DNA from: Euglena gracilis
Lineage: Eukaryota > Euglenida > Euglenophyceae > Euglenales
NCBI GenBank assembly: GCA_039621445.1
Contig: CP154955.1
Coordinates: forward strand, 40,184,426 to 40,248,425
Reading direction: 5' to 3'
Length of the DNA: 64,000 nt
A program made the position numbers and the translations under genes. Positions 23,447-33,900 of this stretch are shown here, piece after piece (position 1 is the stretch's first letter; every line of letters starts with the position of its first letter). The notes beneath the pieces are model-generated. The model was not told the DNA's origin and did not search any database. It saw only the letters and a program-made list of their open reading frames with translations.

Positions 23447-23473
23447 CCTTAAGTGCGAATCCGGCCGCCTAAG
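23447..23473 (-). repeat. Right terminal inverted repeat of the 11-kb element
   Basis: The reverse complement starts CTTAGGCGGCCGGATTC and is followed internally by GCACTTAAGG. The target duplication TCCCT is at 23474-23478. Confidence 0.85.
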
Positions 23474-23478
23474 TCCCT

Positions 23479-24646
23479 GATGCCAGGCACCACTCCTGCA
23501 AGCATTCAGGTATATTTCCCCGGGACGAATTTGGGCAAAATTTGGTAAAACGAGGGGGTGGAGCACATGACTGCGTGATGTTGATTTTCCTTTTCTTAAA
23601 ACTTTCCTTCATTTCTGGGCCAACCCCAAGCCAACAACACCTCCCCAAATCAAGACACAGGATATTCTGAATCATCCACATTTTTGGGAACAAAAAAACA
23701 AAGAAAAAACTGCTACTCCGGGCTTTGAGAAAAAAAATGGGTGAGAACTGGAGACGGGGTATTTAGACAAGGATTCTTTGCCGGACCCCCCTTCCAGTTC
23801 TCGAATTGTAGCCCGTTGCTCATGTCGGGGTTGTTGCTTGCATTACATTCAGCATGTATGTTTACTACTATGTTTAATGCTTCTTCGAATTTTTGAGTCT
23901 ATTGTGATCATGTTTGCTGGTGATTCATATTTGGCAGTGTGACCAAATAGGTACCCCCCCCTCGGTCATCAAACCTAAAAATAATATATCTGAGTTTACC
24001 CCAGGGCTTGATTGGGCTGGAAGCTGAAACCTACAAAAAATCCAAACCCAGCTGATGCATATTCAAAAAAAATGCTATCTTTGTTCCTTTTTTTTTTGGC
24101 TTCTTCTTCCAAAAACAATTCAGTATTTCACAAAGAAAATGTTCGGGGAAAGGTTTTCGGGCGCATGTGCAACAACTTTATCTCAGTGCAGAACCTGGAA
24201 AAAATATTGTTCGGAGGAGGGACTGGTGTTGATTTTCTTATAGACCCCCTGGAGGTCCTGCCCACCACCTGGAAAAACGTGCCAGGTGGACCTCCCTCTG
24301 GGTGGGCAAGGGCATCTTAAGTACTCTGGGGGGGGGGGTCTCGCGGGGCAGTTGCAAAAAGGTGCTGGCTGAAGCCCCCCGAGGCCCCCGAGGGGATGGG
24401 GTCCAGGGGGGGGGGGGGCAGATTCGGCTGGGTGGCAGCTGGACAGCTGGACATGCCACCTGGGTTTATTATTGGACAGGAATGTTTATTAAAATGGGAA
24501 GGGAAAACCTCAAAGCCCCTCAGAAATACCATTTTTGGCTATTTTTGACCCCTTTTCCCAAACCCCCGAGGGACGGTTGCCGTGTCCAATGGGTTTGCCC
24601 CAACCCTCACCCCACTGTTTGGGAGGGGCGTCCCCAAACCTCGCAG
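23479..24646. other. Remainder of the RRM1 intron of the copy 2 gene
   Basis: Without the transposon, this stretch and the bases at 12503-12511 would form an intron of about 1.2 kb. G/C runs at 24328 and 24405 flank a GTCC-CAG-GCACC-type dispersed repeat. No exon was seen. Confidence 0.45.
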
Positions 24647-24720
24647 TGTGAACCTGAGCCCGCTGGTGGTCCCCGTGGACTCGCCTGTGGGATTTGTGCA
24701 GTACGTCGACCCCTCGATGG
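24647..24720 (+). CDS. CELF-like protein copy 2: RRM1 RNP1 exon
   Basis: The frame reads VNLSPLVVPVDSPVGFVQYV then DPSMA. GFVQYV is the RNP1 strand of RRM1. The same exon is on the minus strand at 63594-63538 (SLSPPVGFVQYVAPHMA). The acceptor CTCGCAG is at 24640-24646. The donor is unclear: similarity between the two copies stops after ATGG with no GT there. Copy 2 has about six extra residues before RNP1. Confidence 0.65.
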
Positions 24721-24886
24721 CTCTGGGCAGACACTCGGTACCATCAGCGCATGCCCAACAACCCCCAGCCCAACCCGTGCACCCAGGAGCGTACCGCCAC
24801 CCAGTCCGACACAACCCCGACTGACACCGCTCAGGCATTTTCATTCGAGCGCCGGGTTGCCCTCCCAGCCAAGTGTCTGGGGTCAG

Positions 24887-24995
24887 CGGCCGTCGCTCTC
24901 TTTGATGGCCAGTCCCTTGAGGGCAGCGTCCTCAGCGTTGCCCTCGCCAAGCGCAACAAGGACAAGGGAATCGAGAACGCCGCGTCCCCCACCCT
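24887..24995 (+). CDS. CELF-like protein copy 2: RRM1 C-terminal exon
   Basis: The acceptor GGGGTCAG ends at 24886. The frame gives AVALFDGQSLEGSVLSVALA then KRNKDKG, which is helix 2, the loop and strand 4 of an RRM. The copy 3 counterpart at 62811 reads AIELLHGLELEGSVLSVTAA then KRNKDKG. The right-hand limit is uncertain because the two copies diverge after KDKGI. Confidence 0.65.
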
Positions 24996-25217
24996 GGCAC
25001 GATGGGGAACACGCAACCCTCCGTGTCAGTGCCTGCACCTCGTTGATATTTATTTTGAGGGGGCAGTGGGCTATTGTCATGCCAACAATGGTCGTGTGGC
25101 ATTTATTTTCTTGAGTGTGATGTCGAAGTTTCCTTTTGGCTCTGAATTCCTTATTACGGGCCATCGTGGGTGTGGGATCCGACCCCCCCCCCCCGTGCCT
25201 AAAAACCCCGGGGCCAG

Positions 25218-25413
25218 CGGCCAGGCTGTACGTGGCCAACCTGCCGACGTTCTACGCGGAGCAGGACGTGGCGATGCTCTTCGGGGCATTCGGCCCCATC
25301 CAGTGGCTGAAGCTGGTCCGCCACCGCTACTCCGGCGCCAGTAAGGGAGCCGCCCTCGTCCACTTCGCCACCCTCCACGCCGCCTGCGCCGCCAAGGAGG
25401 CGATGCACTACCG
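25218..25413 (+). CDS. CELF-like protein copy 2: RRM2 exon
   Basis: The acceptor GGGGCCAG ends at 25217. The product starts ARLYVANLPTFYAEQDVAML and continues FGAFGPIQWLKLVRHRYS then GASKGAALVHFATLHAA. RNP2 is LYVANL and RNP1 is KGAALVHF, both intact. It is about 85% identical to the minus-strand exon at 62437-62242. The SKGAALVHF pattern and the VKFAE ending supplied by the next exon are typical of the second RRM in CELF/ELAV-like proteins. Similarity to copy 3 ends at TACCG. Copy 3 continues TATGTT, overlapping a GTATGT donor, while copy 2 continues CCTCAT, so the copy 2 donor may be damaged or unusual. Confidence 0.75.
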
Positions 25414-25853
25414 CCTCATGGAGACTGGCATGCTGCCCTGGGCCCGCCGGCTCCCCTGTCAGGCATATGGGTCCCCATATATTTGTTATTTTAGGCTCCT
25501 CCTTCTCCTTCGTACCCACATGCCATGCTCAATCTAGCGCCTTCCGTCCTCCCCAAAAAATCACCCACCCCCACCAGACCAAATCTGTCCGCTCTCTAAG
25601 AAAGAATCTTTCTGTTGTGATGCGGCCGGCAGTGTCCCCGCAGGAGTCCAGAAAGCCTCCAAGGAGCCTCTTTCTGAGGAAATTGGCTTTCCTCTGCCGT
25701 ACGCTGCCTGCGTCGTTGGCCTGGGTGTGGATTAGGCATGTTTCAAAACTGTACCCTCCAGAATCGACAAGTCTGGTGACGTACAGTCCAGTCACGCATG
25801 CGCATGGACACGTGCGCAAGTGTGTGCGCTCACGCCTCCACACACGCACACAG

Positions 25854-26070
25854 TCCGGCCCGGCCCCCATTGGACGTCAAGTTCGCGGAGTCGGCGGACG
25901 AGCGCATGGTCCGGAAGGCGAAGCCGACCACCGCAGCGCAGCCACGGCACCCGCCCCGCAGCCCGGCGGCCTCCTCCGCCTCCTCCGCCTCCTCCGTGGG
26001 CTCCTCCGCCGCCTCGTCCGTCGGCTCCGACAGTGGCCACGAGCACGGCCAGGGCGGGAGTTGCGGCGTC
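25854..26070 (+). CDS. CELF-like protein copy 2: RRM2 last strand and serine-rich linker
   Basis: The acceptor CACACAG ends at 25853. The frame reads PARPPLDVKFAESADERMVR then KAKP, followed by a Ser/Ala-rich linker (SASSASSVGSSAASSVGS). PLDVKFAESADER closes RRM2 as PLVVKFAD does in CELF proteins. The copy 3 counterpart at 59544 reads PARPPLDVKFAESADERLAR. The 3' limit is approximate. Confidence 0.65.
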
Positions 26071-26438
26071 CGATGGATTTGGTCGTGCACTGTTGGCGTG
26101 GTGGCCCCGCCCTGGATTTGCCGCTGCATCGACACTTGTCATGTTCCAAATGCTGGGCGTGGCTTTCTGGCTTTTCATGTTTCCAGCGTGCCAGGGGGGG
26201 GGGTCAAATGGCCGTGAGGCATCTGCTGCGAATCACCAAAAACAACTCGAGTCTTTTGGTGGTGCTAGGGCAGCAGCAGTTTGGGCTATTCAACAACCCT
26301 TGGGGGGGGTCCAGCTCAGAGGCTGGAAAATTTGGGGGAAATCTGGTTGGCTGACCCCCCCCCCCGCCCCCAAGGGGTCCCAGAGCTGGGGTCGAACCGA
26401 GTGCCAGAAATCGAACCTGCAAAGACTGCCAAATACCT

Positions 26439-26821
26439 CCCCCCCCCCCTTGTCTAAGCACCACCCCCCCCGGTTCTTACCCATCTTTTTAAAGGTCATC
26501 GTCACGGGGAGGTTAATTTTGTGTGCATTTTTAAGGGAAATTTCTCAAACTTTTCGAAATTTCTGCAACTTCTGAGACCTGATTTGGTGAGGTATTGTTG
26601 ATTTCTGCATCCAAATGTGTGTAAGTTCAACAGTGAACCTCCAAAATAAGGGGAATTTTTCCTTTTCGGCGCGAAGCGCCGGATTTTTTTTGCATTCAAA
26701 ATTTTCCCCCTTGTCTAAGCACCACCCCCCCTGGTTCTTACCCATATTTTGGCAAAATAAGCACCACCACCCCCCCCCCCGGTTCTTACCCATCTTTTCC
26801 GGTGCTTAGACAAGGGGGGGG
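26439..26821. mobile_element. C-run-capped inverted-repeat element (TTGTCTAAGCACC family)
   Basis: The left end is a C run then TTGTCTAAGCACC. The right end is GGTGCTTAGACAA then a G run. A second copy of the left motif with GGTTCTTACCCAT lies inside, as does a TTTTCGGCGCGAAGCGCCGG hairpin (about 26666). It is non-coding and lies in an intron of the copy 2 gene. Confidence 0.6.
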
Positions 26822-27786
26822 TATGCAAAAACTTGGTTTTTTGAACCAAAATTTGCCCTGGCCAGAACCCATTTTGCCCATTTACCCCCCCATTTTGCAC
26901 CACCGAAAGGCAGAAAATTCGTCACCGCCAGCCACCCTTCGTGCGGCTGCAAAATAAATAACACTCATCCGTGCGGGGGGAGGAGGGGGGTCTGGGGCTG
27001 AAACAAGGCTGGCTGGTTGGCTGCCCCCTCCTCCAGGGGATGGGGTCAAGTTGTCTTCAGCAACACCGTGGCTTGGCCCCACAAGAAGGTATTTTCATCT
27101 TTGGTGCTGAAGGAATGAAGATGACCGCCCATCTCTGGACCGGTGGATTGAACCAAAGCACACGCATGGTTTCTTACCCCAGCAACCCAACACGGTCTGT
27201 GCTGATGTTTCCTGGGAGTGTATCTTTGTCACCCTTCCTCCGACCGGCAACCCACTCTGGCAGCGACCCTTCCGAAGTCGACTCAGCCCAGAGGCTTGCT
27301 GTCCAAGACTGGCAACCCTCCCCCGCCCACGTTGATTGCAATCTTGGCTGTTCCTTAGCAGCAGCAAAGCCCAAAGTAATGCACCCCTGTGACTCCGACC
27401 TCCCTATACCCAACTCGTCAAATAGCCAGGTTCACCCCCGGTCCGAGGGCACCCTTTTTTATACTTTTTACCCCCCCCCCCCCGGGAAATTGTCGCCTGA
27501 CAGGTCGGCCGGTACCGGGGACCCTGACAGTTCCTCGGGTATGATAGTTGGGATGTTGGGGGGGCGGAGGTATGAGGTATCAGTTTGTTTTGGCTCCAAG
27601 GGTCAGGTCATTGCCCGGCCAAAGGCCAGGTCAGAAAATTTTTTCAGTGTTTTCAGCTGATTTTGGCTGGATTTCAGGTGAGTGGGTGGGTGGTTTGACT
27701 CCCCGGGGGGGGGGGGGGTCGTGGGTGGGCGGAAAAGAGTGGAGGGAGAGTTCCCGCGTCCGGCCGACTAACGCCCCCCCCCCCAG
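26822..27786. other. Intron before the copy 2 terminal exon
   Basis: No exon is supported. C runs lie at 27472-27483 and 27773-27783, and GGCCAAAGGCCAGGTCAGAA at 27617 recurs near 28896. Confidence 0.4.
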
Positions 27787-27901
27787 ACACCCCGGCGGTG
27801 GGTCCCAATCCCCCCGCGGGCACCCCTACCGGGCCTCTGCCACCACCGGCCCCTTCCCCGACAGCTGGCTGGAGCCGCCCCGCCGCCGCTGGAGTCTGTG
27901 A
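27787..27901 (+). CDS. CELF-like protein copy 2: terminal exon
   Basis: The acceptor CCCCAG ends at 27786. The frame ends GPFPDSWLEPPRRRWSL with TGA at 27899-27901. The ending matches copy 1 (about 15-55) and copy 3 (58276). The preceding glycine/proline-rich part is not conserved. Confidence 0.6.
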
Positions 27902-27946
27902 CCGCAGCGGTCCCGGGGACGTCGCCCCTGCCCTCCCCCTGGCCCC

Positions 27947-30900
27947 CAGCCCGACTGGGCAACAGGCTTGCAAGTCAACTGGGGGCGTGGCAAAGGGCGC
28001 GGGCAAGCTTCTGCTTTAGTGTTTGCAGGCGAGACCCCCCCCCCCCCCGGGAGGGGAGTCTCGCCTGTACCTTGTCCCAATTTGGCCAGTGGAAATCCCA
28101 GCAGACCCCCCGGGGGGAGTCCGCTAACAGGGCTTGTGGAGGATTTTCAGTGACCGGCATGAAGTGCCAAAAAGATTTTTGGACTCCCAAATTTGCCAAT
28201 CTCTCCATTTGTGGCTATTTTTTGGGAGTATTTTTTTGGGACAAAATCAGGTGAAAAACAAATTTTAGGCTTCATTTCCACCTCCACGCGCAGCGCCAGA
28301 GGAAAATAATTTGTTTCAGTCAGGGGACAAAGAATTCTCAGCTTTGACTGTGCCACACCCACCAGCATTGGCTATCCGCTTGCCGCCTCCGTTGTTGGAT
28401 TCTGCTGAAAACTGTCTTGCTGAATTCCCTTCCTTGAAAGATACCATTTTATTCCGTTTATCTTTTTCATGCATGCATGCATTAGAAATAGCATGTTTAT
28501 TTTTCGAAGTAAATAAAAGAGCAAATGAACATTTAGTGACATTTTTTATGTCTCTTTCTGCAGTTTAGTTATTATTTTATTGGAAACTTATTGTTTTTAA
28601 TGGGCTTTAGTTCATGAAAAATCGAAATGTATCTCCCATTTTTTGCACGGTCCGGCCTGCTCTGCTCCCACCTGAGAATTCGACTCTGGGCCCATCCAGG
28701 GTTTGATATGAGCATATACCGGATCAGGTGGGGGGCCGTGCCCCTCCTGAACCGGAGGGGGGGGGTCCAGACCACCCCCCCACCTGCCATGACCGGACCA
28801 AAGATTCACTTAACACCTGTGTAACCCCTCCCAGTGGATTTTGAGAGTGGGTGGGTTGGGCCCTGGGACCCCACCGGGTAGTGTTATTGCCTGGCCAAAG
28901 GCCGGGCCAGAAAATTTTTTGGCGTTTTCGACCGATTTTTGCTGGACTTTAGGTGGGTGGGTGGGTGGTTTGCCCCCCCCCCCCGGGGGGGGTCGTGGGT
29001 GGGATGGTTTTTGGAAAAAGTGGGTGGCTTGGTTTGGGCCCGGGGGAAAGTGCCCCCCCCCCTCCCCGGGGTGAGGGTCGCTAAATGAATCTATGGTCCG
29101 GACCCGACGCCGGGGGTGGGGCTCCTGGGACCCCCCAAAAGGTCGAAACTCTTCTGGCGCTTTTTGCACCGGAATTTTTTTTATCTTTGTGACACAATCT
29201 TGCCCAAAAAGTGCCCAAAATGGCACCGTTGGCCGTTTGGGGGGTCAAGGATTTCCGGCCCGGCGCTTCCGCCGCAAAAATCCGTCACCCAAACCCTGCC
29301 ATTGGGGTGTGGGGTGTGCCCCCCCGCCCCGCTGGACCGGTGGGTTCCCACCAAGTTGGCTGACTGATTCCCCGGGGGTGTGGGGTGGAGGTGACGTCTG
29401 GCACCTCGAAAAACACATCTTCTGCTCAAGAATTTTGCTTCAGCACAAATGTTTCCAAGCCCAGGAATATGGGCGCTAACCCATCACCGTCCCTATGTGG
29501 ACCCTGGGGGGCGTTGACACCCCCCAGTTGGAAGACCTTTTCGGCGGTTTGGCCAGATTTTTTAATGCAGACAAAGTGCCAGTTAATTTTTTTATTGCAC
29601 CAAAACGGCCAAAAATGTCATTTTGGAGGAAATTTTGTTTAATATGTAAAAAGAGAATTAGCACGAACCGCCGAAAGGAAAATTTTCCTTTTTGGGGTTC
29701 CTTGTGCACCTCACGGAACTTTTTTTGGACCCTGGGGGGTTCTGGTGGGTCCAGCCAGCACCTTTTTCCAGCCGGCCCGTGGGGTAACTGGGGTCCTTTT
29801 GTGAAAATCCCTGATTGGGGGAGGTTTCGTTATATTTTGGCACTTTAAAAAAAATCGAGGTATCAAAAGTTCTTCACTCCTGGACAGGGGATCATGAAAT
29901 CAGTTATTATTACCATTATTGTTGTTGTTGCTGCTGCTGCTGCTGTTGTAATTTGCTAGCTACCTCCCCCCCCCTTCCCCGCAAACTGTCCTCTACCTGT
30001 GAACCCTATGAGGAAAGGTGGGCAGGGACAGGGGGTGGAGGACAGTTTGCCTGACGGGTCCGGGTTAAAAGAAAAAAGCCCACGTTTCGACCCTCTGTTC
30101 TCCCTGCCATGCCTGGAGATAGTTTCCCGGGGGGGGGGGCTTACAGGCCACAAGATCAAACCTGAGCTCTCTGGCTAAGACCTGAGCTATTGCTAAAACA
30201 AAAATTGTTTGAAAAGTGACAAACCAAGCCTTATTGCCTTTGATTTGGTGCGTCCATGGCAATTTGTATATCATCTCAGCAATGATCCTGCTTTCCAATG
30301 GTTTCATTATTTATCCCACCGTTCGTCCTTCCCTCTACACAATTGCCTGCACTTCTTGCCCAAAGCTTTTCCCTGTTATGACTCCACTTTCATCATTTAT
30401 GCACCCAGGAGAGTAATGTCCGCAACGTTACTCAGGGATTTTCTCATGCCTCATTGATTACCCTGCCCCGCCCCCCAATTTATTTTTTCATATTCTATTC
30501 ACCTCCATCCTCCCAACAACCCAAACGCCAAGTGTCGCTTCAAAACTTTTAGTCTTGTGCAATGGCCCATGCCCTTTTTTGCCCTGCGTTTAGCGAAAGG
30601 TTCTTCACCGGCACACGGTAGGCGGAAAACTGGTAAAGAACAGCCAACTTCTTTGGTAGCTGCTTATGTTACGTATATTTTTTGGTTGTTACCGCTGGGA
30701 GGAGGATTTCATGTGGGGTATGGCCATAGCGTCAGCTTTGAAATCCCTCCCCATCCACACCACTCAGCACCGTTGTGTGCGTGCCAGTGCCAGATGGAAG
30801 TGGAGGGGCAACTCGTTCCAGTATAAAACAAAAAAGACCTGATGAGTGTTGTACAGTTTCCTGCCGGATGGCACCCTTGCTAGAGTATGGCCATCTGCTG

Positions 30901-33900
30901 GCTGAAACCTCTGATGCTGAACAAGGGAGTGTGTCGCCGTGATACAGTCATTTGGTCACCACCATGCCATTGTTTAAAGTGTTTCTGACCCCCCCCCCCG
31001 GGGCAGGGTGACTGGGTTTTTTGGCTCCAGACACCCCCTCCAGAGGTCGTGTCAGCCAGAACTGGCTGAAAGTGCCACCTAGCGCCAAAGGCGCAGGAAT
31101 TTTTTTTGGATTTTCGGCCAAAGTTTTGGAAACCATGATTTTGGGAAAGAGGGACCGACCCCCCGGGGTTGGGAAGTGGGTGACTGGTGGTTTTTCCTTT
31201 TGAAACTGATTGGTTTTTTTTTGAAAAAGGAGAGTAATACCCACTAGACCCCCCCCGGGGGGGGTCTTTTGACGGGAAGTTTTCCTCCGGTGCTACCTGC
31301 CGAGATGGAAACAGGACTTTAATGTTTTTTTCTTTTTTCTGACAAGCACAAAAAATTGCCGAAATGGGCAGTTTTGGCAGGTTTTGGGGGTCTATAAAAA
31401 TGAGGCACTTCTCGCCGGTCACCAGAAAAAAAAATCCACTATCTAGCCCTAATGGCGGACCCCGCCGCCCGGGGTGGTCCACTAGGGTTTCCACTGGCCA
31501 AGTTTGGACTAGCTACAGTGAGCCTCCCTCCCCCCCCCCCCACCCAGGTTCTGCACCTGAAGAAGAAGCGTTCTTCCCCCTGCAAAACCTCTGAAAAAAA
31601 ATCTAACCGGAAGCCATATGTTTTCTTAAGAATGCAAAAGCAGACAATGAGAATTCAGAGGGCACAGTGAAACGTTCTCCCGTGGCAATGGCCAAGAATA
31701 TTCGATTTGACACAGGGATGTGCCAACGATAAGCTGCGTCCTGGACAAAGGCCGAGGTTGGTGAGAACCTTCAACGTTACAATCAGGCCAAAGACCAGCC
31801 AGCTGGGATGGGAATGAACCTCACAGGGGTGACCGTCTCTGGAGGAATTTGACAAAAAATTCTGCGGTTTTTGTTTGATATTTTGTGAAAAATCTGCGAC
31901 ATATTTCACCAAAATGAAGGCCTTCACAAGCAGGATAAAAACAACAATTTATCACATCACGCAGGGGAATGCTATGACAATGGTTTCTGGGGGAGTAAAA
32001 TATCAAAACAAAAATATCTGGACAAAACAAGAGCTTCCGGCAAGAATGATTTTGAAAGTGATGGTGTGGGCCAGAGGGGTGTGCTTACCCAAGGGGTATG
32101 CTTAGATAGAAGGGTGCTTTAAGGGGGTGGGGAAAAAAGCGGTTACCATCCAGCAGCCCGTCTGGTGAGTGGGCACATACACTCATCTGCTGCACTAAAT
32201 TCCCACTTTAGTTATTGGCTCAAAGGATGACCCAAAGATGTGAACTCGGGGGCTTTTTTAAAAAAAGGAAAACCCGCTGAAGGCCATAGAAAACACAACC
32301 TCTCCGTTGCGAAGTGCTGGTTCAGTGATTTGTTTTTTTCTTCGGGGGGTCAAGCGGACACGTGTCTGGCTTGAAAGTTGGGAGTTCAAATTATGGCCGG
32401 ATATTACCTCCTTTAAGGCAATCCCCTTCCAAATACAACGCTCATATAAAACCCTGCCAGGGTCCAGAATCAATGATATGGCCGCTGCCTAAGTGTCTAG
32501 TAAAATGGCTACCCAATGGACCCTCCCCCCGGGTCTTTTAACAAAAGCCTGTTTGCAAGGTCCGACCGAATCGGAATGTTGGGTGGGGCACAGCCAGCCG
32601 GTGTTCGCATCCTCTTCTGTCCCTTCTTTCCTCCCCAAGCCTTCCATCTGCGACGTGACGCCTGTGTTGGGGCCCCATCGTCCTGGTCCTGGTTAGCGAC
32701 TGTGTGCTCCTTGAAGTCTTTCTCCTTCATTTCATTGGGGATAAAATGTTTTTCCCTGAGATATATATCCCTCGCGGTGTTCTTCCACAAAATGTCGATT
32801 ACCAGTTTAAATTTCTTTCTCATTGGCTGATTTTTTTTGGCGACATGGAAAACAAGTTTCCTTTTTTTTTTGCGGCTTGTTTCTTGAAGTGACCCCACCA
32901 CCTCAGTTCAGGCTGTTACCTAATGCCCTGGAACTGAAAGTACCACAGTGGTCGACCGAAGCTCCATATCAGGACCACACGTTGAGCTCAGTTTTCATTT
33001 CCGGGGGGGGGGGGGCTGATTTGACTGGGTTATCAGGACCATTTTCATTTCTGGGGGGGGCCACTATTGCGACTCACCGCATGATGCCCCCACACCCTCA
33101 AGCGAGCACAAGGTCATGTGACTGGGTCGACATGTGGGGAAACGTGGTTGACCATGGATGCGTGGCTAGGGAAAGGTAGGGAAGCCCCGGCGATGGGGCC
33201 CCCCATCGCGCTTTGCAATATCACCGCCGGGGCCTCTACCCCCGGCGGTTTGGATACCTGCCGCCCCCCCCACCCTCCTCACCCCCACATTTCCATCCTC
33301 CCTGGTGTGTCTGTGGGCAGCCGTGCCACAGCGTTGGCGTGTCCTGTTGTGGCCCGCCTTCTTTCCCCCTAAAATCGATGCATTTGTCGTTGAAAAAAAA
33401 GCCAGTGGCCCGGAAAACGTCGTTTTCGGGCCAAGATTTTGATCCCACCGCATGTTCTCAGAGCAACGGAACGGTTGCCGTCTGGCCTACCAGGGGTTCT
33501 TTAAGCCGGAGGGAACCCTACCCCCAGGCTGGGGCGCCAGCCAGCCAGCACCTTTTTTTTCAAGCAGCACCCCCCAGCCTGCGTGCAGACCCCCAGGGTC
33601 AGCGGACCCCGGGACAGCCAGGGTCCACTGAAGAAAAGCTGGGTCCAGCCCCGCAAAGCCGGGCTAGACCAAAAAAGGAATGAAAAATGGCTAAAATGGC
33701 ATGGTGGATTTTGGTTTTTCACCTCCTAGTTTTGGCTGAAAAATGCAAACCCAGTTAGGTTTGGGCTGTTTTGGGCTGTTTTCGGTACCCGCCGGGTCCA
33801 GCTCCCAGCCTGCTGGCCCCCCCCGTTCCCCCCACCCCCCGCCAACACCTTTTCTCCAATCACAGCACCTTTTTCCAGCTGGCCCGCAGGACCCCACCCC

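Larger units (their letters stand above)
12512..23473 (-). mobile_element. 10.96-kb TIR transposon with two genes and dispersed palindromes
   Basis: The ends are inverted repeats of 27 bp (12512-12538 and 23447-23473) beginning CTTAGGCGGCCGGATTC and ending CACTTAAGG, with one mismatch. Flanks are TCCCT at 12507-12511 and TCCCT at 23474-23478, a 5-bp target duplication. Between them lie two minus-strand spliced genes, a G-rich minisatellite, and about 22 copies of a GCGCAATTGCGC-like palindrome, including one 13 bp inside the left repeat and one about 14 bp inside the right repeat. The host intron belongs to the copy 2 RNA-binding gene, on the opposite strand. No known superfamily could be assigned. 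Transib-type elements also make 5-bp duplications, but these termini do not resemble theirs. The near-perfect ends and intact gene A frame suggest a young insertion. Confidence 0.85.

Noticed and set aside
24302-25114. 270-codon plus-strand frame over the RRM1 exons
   Set aside because: It runs through introns in a frame different from the RRM reading and has no homology to copy 3 at the protein level.
30209-30457. Open frames in the 30.2-30.9 kb block conserved at 38.8-40.1 kb
   Set aside because: DNA is conserved between the duplicated units, but frames shift and stops differ, so coding is not supported.
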